From NCBI RefSeq assembly GCF_033439725.1, contig NW_026944389.1, forward strand, positions 3,410,001 to 3,474,000: 64,000 bases of DNA, read 5' to 3'. This DNA is from Neurospora tetraspora. Taxonomy: Eukaryota; Ascomycota; Sordariomycetes; Sordariales; Sordariaceae. Shown here one piece after another: positions 1 through 10,930 of the stretch; the first letter of the stretch is position 1; each line of letters starts with the position of its first letter. The notes beneath the pieces are model-generated. The model was not told the origin of the DNA. It was given only the letters and a program-made list of their open reading frames with translations, and searched no databases. Made by a program: the position numbers and the translations under genes.

Positions 1-1
1 T

Positions 2-969
2 CTTCGCGCCGCTGCGTATCGGGGAACATTCAAGCAGGCATACAGCATTCTCACCGAGATGACTGCCAAGATTGGCTGGGATCAACTCCTCAAGATCAGA
101 AGCAACGTGTTTGTTATGGAAGACGAGTATCGAAACGAGAAGCAGGAGCCTTCTTACCCTGCCAAGCGGAATGCTAGCACCGATGCCCTCCGTGGAACCC
201 CGGATCATACTACCAACGGCGAAGCCGCCCCCAAGGAGGGTGCCGAAACTGAGGAGGTTGATGACGAGAAAAAGAATGCTACTTTGGCTGCTGAGCAAAC
301 GGAAGACCTGGAGAGACCTCCCAGCGCTATCGACCCAGAGGTAGTCCGCAAGGCCGAAGAAAACGTACGTCTCCAAGCTGATGCTTCTCTTTGGAAATTT
401 ACTCCGTATAAAATGCTAACATATGATAGGGTGATAACGAGGATCACTTCTCTCGTCTCAATAACAAGCGTCTATGTGAACGGTGGTTGGACAGCTTGTT
501 TATGGTTCTTTACGAAGACCTGCGCGTATATACCATCTGGCGCACCCAGATGGCTCAGTACAGGGCGCAGAGTATGCAGTACAAGAAGTCGGCGGAAGAG
601 TGGGAGATTCTCGGCAGTCTCGCTGAACGTCTACAGCATACGGACGAAGCGGTTGAGGCATACCGGGCGTGCTTGGGTCAGCGCTTCAGCCCCAAGGCTC
701 TCACAGGTATTCTCAAGGTGTTCGAGAAGCAAAAGAGCACACGCGAGACTGTCGCCGCTCTTATCAGGTTGGTGACTTGGCAATATCGGTGGTACAGCGA
801 ATTCTCTCCCGAACTACTTCATACCATCCGGACACTCATCGAGGACGAGGGTGCTGTGAAGGTCAGGAGTATCATCCAGGCGACCAACCTGCCACAGAAC
901 GTGCTGGACTTGACGCATCATTATGCAGCGTTGTGTGCTACTTTCCGCAGCAGCGGGACCGACGGCTAG
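2..969 (+). CDS. Exomer component of the ChAPs family (Bud7/Bch1/Chs6-like), 3' part
   Basis: This is the C-terminal part of a Chs5-Arf1-binding protein; its 5' end lies outside the window. Exons 2-364 and 430-969 join in frame across a 65-nt intron (gtacgt...atag). The family forms exomer with Chs5 at the trans-Golgi and exports selected cargo such as chitin synthase to the plasma membrane. The sequence after the join (NNKRLCERWLDSLFMVLYED, then YTIWRTQM and TPR-like helices ending CATFRSSGTDG) fits the conserved ChAPs C-terminus. An acidic, Lys/Glu-rich linker lies upstream of the intron. Family assignment is from remembered resemblance; which paralogue (Bud7, Bch1, Bch2 or Chs6) cannot be told from this fragment. 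Confidence 0.8.
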
Positions 970-1832
970 GTTGCTGGGGTCTGTTGCCGGTGTGCTGCTG
1001 ATGAAGTGATGGCTGAGGGACGACCATACCCTCTACATGGTATGGACGTCTACATGGTATGGACGCTTACATGACGCCTATGGCCATGGAGAGCAATCAG
1101 AGCATAATTAGTATGAGAGCGAGTGTTATTATTAATAGAGAATTCGAGCGGCTTGATGAGAGAAGATAAGCACCAAAAATCCCAGGCGATCCTTTTTAGG
1201 GTCTTGCATCCGTGGACTGTCGATTGGCGTGAAAACACACCAGCTCATGGCGGTCCCCTTGAACTCCGAGGACGATTCCCAGCCCCGGTCATCGGGCCGG
1301 GCAACCCCGTCTTGGCCATGACGGGACCGGCCCCGGTTGGTCCCCATCCTCCACAAGGCGGCGTCCCCCTCCTTTTGGAGTTTGGCCCCCACTCCCCGGT
1401 TCACTCTCCGACCTTGGAACCTGCAGGAAGCTTGCTCTTTCTTTGTTACCTATCCCCGGAGGTGCGGGGCTATGGTACCTTACGGTGCCACCCTCGAGCC
1501 ACCATCAACGTCATTAGAAGCGTGGGATAAAGAGGCCAAATTCGTTAGAGCCGGTTCGTAATACAAACAGGCACCAGAATGATGGAGAAGAATGCATTGG
1601 AACGGATAGGAATCGGCTCTCCGGCACCGTGCGTGGGAGGAGAAAGTGGGGGTTGACTAAGAGAGGGGTTCCTAGCTTTATAAACAATGTTGAACTTCCC
1701 TTCCGAAGACATCTTTGACTCTCAATCATCCAAAACTTTCTGTTGTCTTTCATGTTACCTGTCTCACGCGGAATTCCAAAGATACAGAACATCACAAATT
1801 CCACCAGACACTTTTTCACCAAATCAAACACC
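970..1832. other. Intergenic region with a 17-bp tandem duplication
   Basis: 863 bp between the exomer gene and the aldo-keto reductase. A 17-bp sequence is duplicated head to tail at 1032-1048 and 1049-1065, just past the exomer stop codon and so probably in its 3' UTR. The remainder is GC-rich promoter DNA with a TATA-like box near 1677. No convincing ORF was seen. Confidence 0.6.
1676..1685 (+). promoter_or_regulatory. TATA-like element upstream of the aldo-keto reductase
   Basis: The sequence ctttataaac lies about 150 bp before the ATG at 1833. This fits a TATA-containing promoter, as is common for inducible oxidoreductases. The match is by sequence only; no start site is known. Confidence 0.35.
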
Positions 1833-2880
1833 ATGGCTCCTCTGTAAGTACCTTTACTTTGGTGATGAAGTGTCAGGAGCAACCCCCTTGAAGAGGTTCA
1901 CGCGAACTTACAATTGTCAACAGCACCAAGACTTTCAAGCTTAACACGGGCGCCGAGATTCCCGCCGTTGGCCTCGGCACTTGGCAGTCCCCGCCCGGTC
2001 AGGTCGAGAAGGCCGTCGAGGTCGCCCTACGTGCCGGATATAGGCACATCGATACCGCGTATGCCTACGGCAACGAGAAGGAGGTCGGCCAAGGCATTAA
2101 GGCCTCGGGCGTTCCCCGCGAGAAGATCTGGCTTACCACTAAGCTGGACAACGACTGGCACAAGCACGTCGCCGAGGCCATCGATACCTCGCTCAAGAAT
2201 CTCGATACCCCCTATGTCGATCTCTACCTGATGCACTGGCCCGCCAGTCTTGACAAGCAGAACCCCAAGCAGGTGTACAAGGACTGGGACTTTGTGGATA
2301 CCTGGCGCGAGATGCAGAAGCTGCTTGACACCGGCAAGGTCAAGAACATTGGTGTGAGCAACTTTGGAGTCAAGAACATGGAGAAGCTTTTGAGCGCCGA
2401 GAGCACCAAGGTAAGCAAGATCATGCTCCTCCCCTGGAGTGTTGTGAATTGATGAGGTCCTGACATATCGAATTACAGATTGTCCCCGCCGTCAACCAGA
2501 TCGAGCTCCACCCTGGTAACCCTTCCCCTAACCTCGTCAAGTACTGCACGTCCAAGGGCATCCACTGCTCCGGCTACTCCCCTCTCGGCAGCAGCGACTC
2601 GCCGCTCTACTCGCTTGATAGCCTCGCCAAGATCGCCGGGTCTAAGGGCAAGACTGTGCAGCAGGTCCTCCTCCAGTGGGGTGTCCAGAAGGGCTGGAGT
2701 GTGCTCCCCAAGAGCGTCACTGAGGAGCGTATCAAGGCCAACATTGACCTCGATGGCTGGAGCTTGACCGATGAGGAGATTGCTCAGATTGATGAGGTTC
2801 ACAAGACGCACAGCTTTAAGGTCTGCGGCGATAGCTGGTTGCCTGTTAAGATCTTCTTCGGTCCTGGTGACAGCGATTAA
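1833..2880 (+). CDS. Aldo-keto reductase (glycerol dehydrogenase / GCY1-like)
   Basis: Three exons, 1833-1843, 1924-2410 and 2479-2880, join to a 299-aa protein, the usual length of a single-domain AKR. The first exon is only 11 nt. AKRs are cytosolic NADP(H)-dependent carbonyl reductases or alcohol dehydrogenases. The AKR signature DTAYAYGNEKEVG carries catalytic Asp and Tyr; TTKLDN supplies Lys and LYLMHWP supplies His. GKVKNIGVSNF and the cofactor-binding stretch LPKSVTEERIKANID are intact. The C-terminal loop, which sets substrate choice, ends in KIFFGPGDSD. Resemblance is closest to fungal Gcy1/Ypr1-type glycerol/glyceraldehyde reductases; xylose reductase is less likely. The exact substrate is not determined. 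Confidence 0.9.
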
Positions 2881-3217
2881 ATGCCATGTACCTTTCGACC
2901 GAGGGGTTGTGTCGGCGAGAGGAAACCATTAGTTAGAAAAAAATAATGAATAATGACCCTTCTCCAGAAAATGCTCAAGAGTAATGAGATATGACACCCA
3001 TACCCCACGCGCGCTCTTCCCATAGCTGGCTATGCTCTGTGACCAAACATCTGTGACATCCGTTCCGCCCAACCTTTAAAAACAACATTGACACCGAATC
3101 GGTACCGCAAGCTTTCAAACTCCAAGCCAAAACTCTCAGCCCAAGCCAGACCATATCACCGACTCATCGCCCACCCATAATCCAACCAGTCCAGATCCCC
3201 CCCAAAGAAAGCCAACC
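2881..3217. other. Short convergent intergenic region
   Basis: 337 bp between the stops of the aldo-keto reductase (+) and the HIT gene (-). It holds both 3' UTRs; no ORF or repeat stands out. Confidence 0.5.
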
Positions 3218-3913
3218 CTACAACTTCCCCCTCAACCCCCGTTTCCTCTCCGCCTCCTCCTCCTCCCTCACCACCTCCCTCACCTCCCCCCTGATCCTCT
3301 CCGCCAACCCCTCCCCCTCCTCCTCATCCAAATCCTCCCTCTTCCCCCTCCCAAACATCGTACTCGTAAACCTCTCAGCCTCCCTCAGCCCCGGTCTGGG
3401 AATGACATGAAAATGCATATGCTCCACCACCTGCGCCGCCGCCGCCCCGTTATTCTGCACCACGTTCCAATCTTTGATCCCCGTCGCCCGCGTCACCGCC
3501 TCCGAAAGGATCCGTAAGTAACGGCCTAGCTCGGCGGCTTCATCGGGAAGAACGTCGGTTAGTTTGGCGGCGTGCCGACGCGGGCAGAGGAGAAGGTGGC
3601 CGGGGGAGAGGGGCATGATGTCGAGGAAGGCGATCAGCAGGGGGGTGGAGAGGAGGAGGAAGGTTTGTGGCTGGGGGGAGGTGGAGGTTGTGGGGGGGAA
3701 AGGGGTAGGAGGGGAGGTGGGCGGGTATGGGGGGAAGGTCGAGGAGATGTGGCAGAAGGGACAGTTGGGTTGGGTGTCGGAGTCGTTGCTGGTGTTGCTG
3801 GTCTTGGTCTTGGAGGCGGGAAGGCCGGGGTCGAAGGTGTTGGCGTCGGGAACGATAGAGGTTGGGGCTGGTGTTGCTGGGGGTTTCTTGTCGGTTCCTC
3901 TTGAGGAAGCCAT
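3218..3913 (-). CDS. HIT-family nucleotide hydrolase
   Basis: Single-exon gene for 231 aa. The histidine-triad active site is seen as HMHFHVIPR (H-x-H-x-H), preceded by the HIT-fold segments FLDIMPLSPGHLLLCPRRH and WNVVQNNGAAAAQVVEH. A CPFCH motif ahead of the fold could bind zinc, as in other HIT proteins. HIT proteins hydrolyse nucleoside phosphoramidates or dinucleoside polyphosphates such as AMP-lysine or Ap3A/Ap4A. The N-terminal ~90 residues are a low-complexity Pro/Ser/Thr linker, and the C-terminus is a charged Arg/Glu tail. The coding strand changes from pyrimidine-rich at the 5' end to purine-rich at the 3' end. It is divergent from RPB12. The substrate is not predicted. Confidence 0.85.
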   Translation of the reverse strand: MASSRGTDKKPPATPAPTSIVPDANTFDPGLPASKTKTSNTSNDSDTQPNCPFCHISSTFPPYPPTSPPTPFPPTTSTSPQPQTFLLLSTPLLIAFLDIMPLSPGHLLLCPRRHAAKLTDVLPDEAAELGRYLRILSEAVTRATGIKDWNVVQNNGAAAAQVVEHMHFHVIPRPGLREAERFTSTMFGRGKREDLDEEEGEGLAERIRGEVREVVREEEEAERKRGLRGKL

Positions 3914-4773
3914 GGTTGCGGTGTGGTTCGGCGTAGAACGTAGTGATGTGTTTAAATAGATGTGTATGTTGAAGAGGTGATAACTGAATTTGAAGTGAAG
4001 AGAGACTCAAGAGAGGACTCAACAAGTGCTGGCAGAAGTGTAAGGTACTCTACGTATGTGATGCCGAAAATGATTGTTTGCTGAATGCCGTGCGCCGGAA
4101 CCAATGCAACAGAAAGTCAAAAAGGAAGAGAACGCCTTTTCTCCGTGACAAATCCAGAAACGAAACGCCGCTGGTGACTCTTTGTGTATGACTTCAAACT
4201 GATGAGTTGTGAAGAAAGCGGGATTCGGGACGAAAGGCCCGGGGATCTGAAAGACAATGTGCCCGGCCCGTTCCCACCTGTGCATCACCTCCGCTTGCCG
4301 GCGGGACCAGACCCGGCCCATCGCAGGGCACCGCTGGAAACAACCTCGGCCTCCAAACTCCACCGAAAACGTGGGGGAATTGTGCCTGCCGCGTTGACAG
4401 CTACCCACAGAGGAGTGGATACCTTTTGACAGGGGCAAGTGCATTCCCACGCGACGCAGCGAATCTTTGTCACCTTTCCGCTTTGTCAAAGTTTGGAACT
4501 TTCTGCCTCAGCGTCCCGCCTTTTTTTCCCTCCATCGATTCGTTGTCGCGTCGTCCGCAACAGTGAACTATAGCGCCCGTCCCTCCCGTCGCAAACCACC
4601 ACTCCACCAGTAATCATCAATCATCACGACAACATCACCCATCTCATCCATCGTCTCAACATCGTCGACGCCTCGAGAAACTTTATCTTTACAACCAACG
4701 CCATCCATCCAAACCAATTAACCCGACGATAGGCAAACCCAATCTACAAACAACTCCTGCCCAAAAACACAAA
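3914..4773. other. Divergent promoter region between the HIT gene and RPB12
   Basis: 860 bp between two ATGs pointing away from each other. Long pyrimidine-rich stretches with ATCATC/CACC runs precede RPB12 (about 4500-4770), typical of fungal 5' leaders. No supported ORF was found. Confidence 0.5.
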
Positions 4774-5084
4774 ATGTCTTCCCGCGAGCAATACCAAGTC
4801 CCCAACTCCCAGGGCTTCACCACCGGAGCCTCCAACAACGACGGCAACAGCGGCGGCAGCAGCGTCATGTGGTACACGTGCGGCGACTGCGCGGTGCGCG
4901 TGCCGCTCGAGAAGGGCGCCCCCATCCGTTGCCAGAAGTGCGGTGCGCGCGTCTTGTATAAGGAGCGCACCAAGAGGTACGTTTTGTCCGGTTTGGCTTT
5001 GATGGAAGGATCTGAGAAGGCGGGAGGGAAACAGTGTGCTAACGGTTTGGGTGTTATAGAATGGTCCAGTTCGAGGCTCGCTAG
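4774..5084 (+). CDS. RPB12: RNA polymerase I/II/III shared subunit RPABC4 (Rpb12)
   Basis: Exons 4774-4976 and 5060-5084 encode 75 aa. The second exon codes only for the last residues, ending MVQFEAR. The protein is the small zinc-binding subunit common to all three nuclear RNA polymerases, where it helps hold the Rpb3/Rpb11-type assembly platform. The zinc ribbon is seen as YTCGDCAVRV...IRCQKCGARVLYKERTKR, with CxxC pairs 16 residues apart. The conserved RTKR-M-VQFEAR terminus is rebuilt exactly across the intron, which supports the join. The N-terminal ~30 residues are a poorly conserved Gly/Ser/Asn extension. It is convergent with GPN1, whose product helps assemble and import RNA polymerase II. 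Confidence 0.95.
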
Positions 5085-5644
5085 ATTGTTTCCATTCGAC
5101 TTGTAGCAAAAGGAAGAGGGGGTCGTGGTCTTCTCGATACCGAGCTGAAGTTCCCGTCGTGCCGGAGCCGGCTGGGACGTCCTTAATGCTAGAGGACAGG
5201 AGCCGGACTAGGCAAGGAAAGACGGGAACGTTTGTGGGTGGAAGCTGGGCTACGAAGGCTCAAACTGCCGACATCTTGGTGTAACTTCATACCTTGAGGG
5301 GCAGTCATGATACGGCTCAGCTTAACCCTATGGCTCGATGTGATCAGAAGAGGGAAGATATCATATTCATCACAATATCATGATGGCGGCGTTCTGGGAA
5401 ATATCGGTAGACTTGTGGGAATTCATACAAAGAAAGCATTGCTTTTTTTCATCATCACCATCAAACATCATCATAGATCTGTTCTGCATCGCTTTCGATT
5501 ATTGATCATGTTTTTGCCACCTAAAATATTGGTATGGTATCATTCTAAAAACGCCGGTTGTATGCTAAATCTCCTTCCCTCTGTATCTCTTTTCGTCGCC
5601 TTTGCTCCGCAAATCCTTTCCTGCATTGCAAATGACCAATCTCA
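5085..5644. other. Convergent intergenic region between RPB12 and GPN1
   Basis: 560 bp between the two stop codons. An open + strand reading of about 200 codons continues from here into the antisense of GPN1; its translation is low-complexity Ser-rich and I do not regard it as a gene. Confidence 0.5.
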
Positions 5645-6924
5645 TCACCTCTGCTGGGTGTGGAGGTACTTTGCAAAACTTGCCTCCGCCATAACCGAGT
5701 CATCCTCGCCCTGCATGGCAGCGGCGTACCTCGCCTGCAGTCCCTCGCGGTCGTACTCGTCGTTCGGGTCGTCGCCATACTCCTCATCGCTGCTCTCCTC
5801 GTCCGTGCTCAACGGCTCGGGGGCTTCTCCATCATTGACATCACCAACTGTGACATCGCCCGCCGCATCGCCCATCGACATTCCCTTCATCATCTTGTTG
5901 AGTTCCCTCTCCCTAGCCTTCTTCTTGTTCTCCTCCCTCTCTTCGCGCCTCCTCTCGAGCTCGGGTTGATAATCGCGCTTGAACTCCTCTGCCTTCTCCT
6001 GCACCGCGGCAAAGAACTCGTCAATGCCCGTTCCGTACAACGAACTGACGCCGACAACGCTAAGGTGTGCGTAAAACTCCTCCAACATCAAACTCATGCT
6101 GTTCAGCAGCGAGCCCATGTATCCGCTGCCCGACCCCATGCCATCGCCGCTGCCCTCCGCTCCGCCAAACGCGTTGTTGGTCTCGTCCTCCTGCAGCGCA
6201 GCCTGGAAAGCATCGTAGTCGGTCATCCACTCTTTGGCAAAGGCCGGATCCTTGACATCCGACTTGTTGAACACCAGAATCATGGGCAGCTTGGTCTTGT
6301 AAAGGATACTGCAGGCGTAAAGCATGTTGCTCATGAAGGTCGACGTCGAGCTCGTCCGCGGCGTGTCGATGATGTATGCGATGACGGTGGGGAAAGAGGA
6401 AGCGAGCGACTCGAGGAGGATCTGGCCCGACGCGGACCAGACGAACACCTCAATCTGGCCGGGCGTGTCGACGAGGATGTGCTTGATGGGCGTGTGCGAC
6501 GGGTCGTCGGGCTTGGGCGCCGTGCGCTTCTCGAGCAGGCCGAGGACCTGGTCGACTTTTGTGGCGAAGAGGTTCAGGGATGTGAGAATGCCGCCGTTGG
6601 GTCCGAGGTTGTACTGCTTCATCACCTCCTTGTAGTTGACCGAGTCGCGGATGTCGATGTTGCTCTCGAAGGGCGAGTGGGTGACTGCTGGGTCGAGGTT
6701 GATAACATAAGGAGGCTCCTTCTTTCCATGGAGATGGGCGTTGATTTGTTGCATAAAGGTCGTCTTTCCGGATCCTGGAGGGTATGGTCAGTTGGATGAT
6801 TTCGCCAGTAGTTGGGGAAGCTCAGAACATGACGAGCAGGCATAGACTTACCTGCCATGCCAACGCAGACGATGGCAACAGGCTGGTCAGCCTTAGCGGC
6901 AGACGATGCCGAAGTCGAAGCCAT
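5645..6924 (-). CDS. NPA3: GPN-loop GTPase 1 (Npa3/XAB1)
   Basis: Exons 6852-6924 and 5645-6774 (minus strand) join across a 77-nt intron placed inside the P-loop, giving 400 aa. GPN1/Npa3 is a GTPase required for assembly and nuclear import of RNA polymerase II. The spliced sequence has the G1 motif [11 protein letters not shown], the family-defining Gly-Pro-Asn loop ([20 protein letters not shown]), the G3 motif [11 protein letters not shown] and the G4 motif LVFNKSDV. The intron must be removed to restore G1, which fixes the splice sites. The C-terminal ~110 residues are acidic and coiled-coil-like ([15 protein letters not shown], then [15 protein letters not shown]), as in other fungal GPN1 proteins. 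Its gene is convergent with RPB12. Confidence 0.95.
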
Positions 6925-8273
6925 TGTGTGACAACTAGGTGCGGGTGTGGGAGATTGTTTGATGATTTCTGTGTTATCTGTCGGGTAAAATGGAAGTTGT
7001 TGCAGATTTCAGTTTGCGCCGGAGATGGTGTTGTAGTTCCGGGAAGAAAGTTTGACGGATGTCGTAAAAGCGGCGGGGTCACTAAAGATTGGTCGCAGGT
7101 GGTTACGACGGGGTTGTCCGGGGGCCGTAGAGGGGCAACGCCGCAAAAAAAGTCCATCGATAGCGGGCGGAAAGGTTTCCATCAACGAACATGGGTGGGG
7201 TGGGTGAGTCTTGGCACTTTTGTTTCTCCAAGTGAAATGACTTTGGAACCTCGACTTTGAGTCTCTTTTCTCCTTCCTTTCACCCATCCATCTTCTCACA
7301 CGTCTTTCACTCTGTCTTCATGTTCCTCGACATCCAATCCATATCCGGCCGGCCCGCATCTCATTCTTCATCTTTACTAATCTGAACTAAATCCGCTCGC
7401 GACCTGGACCTGTTATCATGCACATATTAACAGCCCATACGGCATGCTTGACAGGTTCTTGTTTTCAGCCGAGCCGCTGTTAATCTACGAATATCACAGC
7501 CCTCAACCGCAGTAGTTAATCGACCTGGTAACCTCGCGGTCCCAACTCTTCAAGTTATACTCTGACATTATGGGTGCCTGGATATTTTAGGATCTCAACG
7601 GCCGGATGGAATAGCATTTGCCGCGGGCCGTCAAGGCCTACGAGCTTCGATCTCAAAGACTATTGTTCGAGGAGTTGTTCGAGTGGCAATTTCACTATGT
7701 TGAACGAGGATAGGCACTGAGGGAAAAGGCGTCTCACGTCATCTTCAGAAACGGTCAAAAACTACAGGCAGGATGCTGGCGGGGCAATTCACCAATGCCA
7801 ATGACCGCTAACCATGTTAAGCGGATGGTGGTGGTCCCGCGCCGGGGAGTGGGCGCAGCCTCGGTGGCCTCTTATCGCGTCAAAACTCGTTAAAAACGGT
7901 GGGTGATGGGAGCTGGGTGGTGAAATAAGCCACAAACGTAAATGGGAAGATCCGTCTGTTCGGCACTACAGGAGGCAGTGTGGCCGGGGGACCAAGCGGC
8001 CATCCACGAGGTGCCGCTCCTGATACTCAGCCCTGCCAACCTGCCTCCTCCACGTTCTGTCCATTTTACCCCAAGCTGACCCCGTAAGATCCGTTGGGTT
8101 ATCTCCCTCCCACTTCTTCTCTTGCTTCATCTCTCGTCCTACACCAGGACAAGATTCACCATTCGAGTTCTGCCAAATCCAAGCGACTCGCCGAATCCAG
8201 TCTTCGAAGACCAGCTACTACGCTCTCCTTACACCTCTATAGAGGTATATACACCTTCATTCATCGGTGTTAC
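6925..8273. other. Divergent promoter region between GPN1 and the DUF7053-like gene
   Basis: About 1.35 kb with no convincing gene. An open frame continues 180 bp upstream of the ATG at 8274 (from about 8094) but has no ATG of its own, so it is taken as 5' leader. The rest appears to be promoter DNA. Confidence 0.5.
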
Positions 8274-9566
8274 ATGGCTGCTTTGCCCACCATGTTGCGC
8301 AAGAAGGAAGCCTTCACTGTCATCACGCCCATCCCTGGCTTCATCCCTCGACAGTTGGCCATCGACATCCTTCATTCTCATTCTGAAGTCATCACTCTCA
8401 ACCCGCTTGTCCTCGACCACAAGCCCATCGCGGCCCCTCAAAATGCAGAGACAGACGAGTATTATGCGACATGGTACGAGATCACCGAACGAGTCACGCT
8501 TGTGCCTGGAATTGGGAGGATGGGGGCTACGACCATCAAGTTCAACGGCTGCTTTCATGACATGCCATGGGGTCTTCAGACTCACATATACGCCCCCATG
8601 AACGTTGACCTACGCAACACCTATCGTATCGCCGGTAATCAGCCAAACTACGAGCCTCCAGAGCCGCTTGAGATGGGATTGTCAGCTCTTGGGGCACCCT
8701 CGGATGGACTATATCTTCGTGAGGATATTGAGATCAAGTGCAGTCGCACTGTTATGAGCTTTGTCAAGTCGCAAACGAAGAAGGCGGGTGGGGAAATGGT
8801 GAGACGCATCATCAAGAAGGCCGAGTTACTGGATGCTGGCGTGCTTCGGGCTATGATCGAAGACGGGAAGCTGAAGACGTTCAACCCGGCCGACAAGAGG
8901 AATACGGTCCGACGATCGGCTGTGCAGTCTCCAGGCCCTCAGTTTTCGCCTACATTTGCCAGCTCGTCGGTCTCTGGTACACCACCTCACTCTCCACCAC
9001 CTCAGTCTCCCGGCATTCCCTACCAGATCCCGCGACCGTTGTCTGCTACTCCCAGTCAACACCGGCCAAGTACCTCTGGATCCTACCAGCGTCCAAACAG
9101 CCATGGCAAGGCACCCGCTGCTTTCGGCTACGGAACGCCAAATGGACCGCAGGAGCTGCCTAACACCAACCCTGAACCGGTCTCGATTGGTCCGATCGAG
9201 ATGCCAGGCGACTTCTACCACGCACCATCAAACCTTCAGCCCCAATCTCAGCCATCTTCCAACCGCAATTCCAATCAGTCGTACACGTCCGACAGGCCAC
9301 AAGCAAGCCCGAACCCATCGTCACACAGCGGTTTCCCGTCTCCAGGTCTGGACAAGAACTTCGGACTACAAACCCACCAGGAAACATCTGAGGAGCACAG
9401 GGAAGAGGCTCTGAAGAAACTAGACCCGCGTATCCCGCACCCGTCTCACTACGCTCCGTATAACCCAGCGGATTACGGACCCGTGGACCCGCTGAAAGTT
9501 CCTGGTAACCAGTATGGTCGTGGTCCACAGGCTCAACAGCTGTATAAAAACACATATACACGTTGA
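8274..9566 (+). CDS. Fungal uncharacterised protein (DUF7053-like N-terminus, disordered C-terminus)
   Basis: Single-exon gene of 430 aa, starting at the first in-frame ATG (MAALPTMLRKKEAFTVITPI); MLRKKEAF, six codons later, is an alternative start. The first ~200 residues form a folded region: predicted beta-strands (TWYEITERVTLVPG, TIKFNGCFHDMPWGLQTHIY) followed by a helical KAGGEMVRRIIKKAELLDAGVLRAMIEDGKL. This is the pattern I recall for the ascomycete-specific DUF7053 family. The remainder is Pro/Ser/Gln-rich, low complexity and probably disordered. No catalytic motif, signal peptide or membrane segment is visible, and the function is unknown. The family name is moderately certain. Confidence 0.75.
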   Translation: MAALPTMLRKKEAFTVITPIPGFIPRQLAIDILHSHSEVITLNPLVLDHKPIAAPQNAETDEYYATWYEITERVTLVPGIGRMGATTIKFNGCFHDMPWGLQTHIYAPMNVDLRNTYRIAGNQPNYEPPEPLEMGLSALGAPSDGLYLREDIEIKCSRTVMSFVKSQTKKAGGEMVRRIIKKAELLDAGVLRAMIEDGKLKTFNPADKRNTVRRSAVQSPGPQFSPTFASSSVSGTPPHSPPPQSPGIPYQIPRPLSATPSQHRPSTSGSYQRPNSHGKAPAAFGYGTPNGPQELPNTNPEPVSIGPIEMPGDFYHAPSNLQPQSQPSSNRNSNQSYTSDRPQASPNPSSHSGFPSPGLDKNFGLQTHQETSEEHREEALKKLDPRIPHPSHYAPYNPADYGPVDPLKVPGNQYGRGPQAQQLYKNTYTR

Positions 9567-10930
9567 TGAGAAACATGGGCGCATTTGGTGAGATTTGTCA
9601 ATGTGGCTTAATATTTGAAGACAGACAGGTACACGGTCATGTGGAGGTTTTTGGAAGTTTTTATACCCCTTCGCTTTCTTCGCTGGTTTTTTTTTATACA
9701 GACTTCTTGAGGTTTGGAATAGTTCAACAAAATAAAATAGGATTTTGGCATACAGGTCTGTTACGAAAGCACTTCAGCGCCCACAAATAAATCCATTGTA
9801 AGACTTCGCTTTGAAGACGACCAGTTGAGGGCATTGTCCCATTGTGCCCAACAAAAGTCCTCTCCAGCACTTCCAGGCAGCAAGATGACAGAATGGGTGT
9901 CACACCGGGCCAAGACGGCGGCCGCCCCACAGCGACCTGGCAGCTCTTGGTCTCGACCGTCGGGACCCGACCTGAACCTCATCTTGTTGTTGAAGTTTCT
10001 CTTCCTGTTATCTCCCGAAAACAATCATTATGTCAATGCTTATTGAGAACCGAGATCAAGGTAATTTTAATATTTGAGCGCATATCAACTTGAAACATAG
10101 GTGTATAAAAATGGATATGGGAGCATCATCGTGATATCAATAGTTGGCGGCACAGAAACTGGGCATCCGCATCCTTCCTATCACTCTGAAAACTACAAAT
10201 GGCTTTTCGTGAAGCTAAGCTTAGGCTTCGTCCAGTCAACTTCCCGTTGCTTTCACATAAAAGCGTGCCGGGAGGCAACTTGTCCCATCTTTCGAGCACC
10301 GTTTCGCAGTTGTGTGATACAAACATTGGTGCAGCCGGTTGAAGACATCGTACCGGTGATAAAACGGTGAACTTCCAAAGTGAATTGACTAATATTTATA
10401 AAGCCTATTGAGCTCGACCTCCCTTGCATGTACAACGTAGCCCAACTGAGAACATGTTCGCTACGCTGAGTGTGCAGTCAACAGTGTATCGTGGTTGTTG
10501 TTGATTCGATCTGCTGGACTGTGATTGATACATGTCTTTGCCCACGCTCTAAGCCGAGCTTTGAGTTTATGATATATCAACAAAAAGGTGTCAGTTCCGA
10601 TATATAGTAAGAGAAACGTTTCAAGTTATGACGCCAATACATCATCGCGGTTATGGGGAAGGTTGAGACAAGCTTGCCCAAAAGAAGTCCAACAAGTAGA
10701 AGTGCCGTGTTTGTTAATAAACGGGATGGAAGTGAGGTTGTTGATAACGATAAGCAGCCATGATAACACTACCCTTTCGGGTTAGCACCAGCAGCAATTG
10801 GCGCTTTTAAATGTCCCGATAAAATACGTCACTCCACTGCAGCGTCCTCCACAAACCATCAACCGTCAACTTGTCATGCAGTCGGCTTGACTGAACAACA
10901 ACCAATTGCGCACAATCGAAATCTGCCAAC
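9567..10930. other. Intergenic region without a recognisable gene
   Basis: 1.36 kb between two + strand genes. Only short ORFs with no family resemblance are present. A poly-T/AT-rich stretch follows the upstream stop near 9660-9740. Confidence 0.5.

Noticed and set aside
5660-6799. A 379-codon + strand ORF
   Set aside because: It is exactly antisense to GPN1, whose motifs and splice sites are unambiguous; it arises from codon bias of the true strand.
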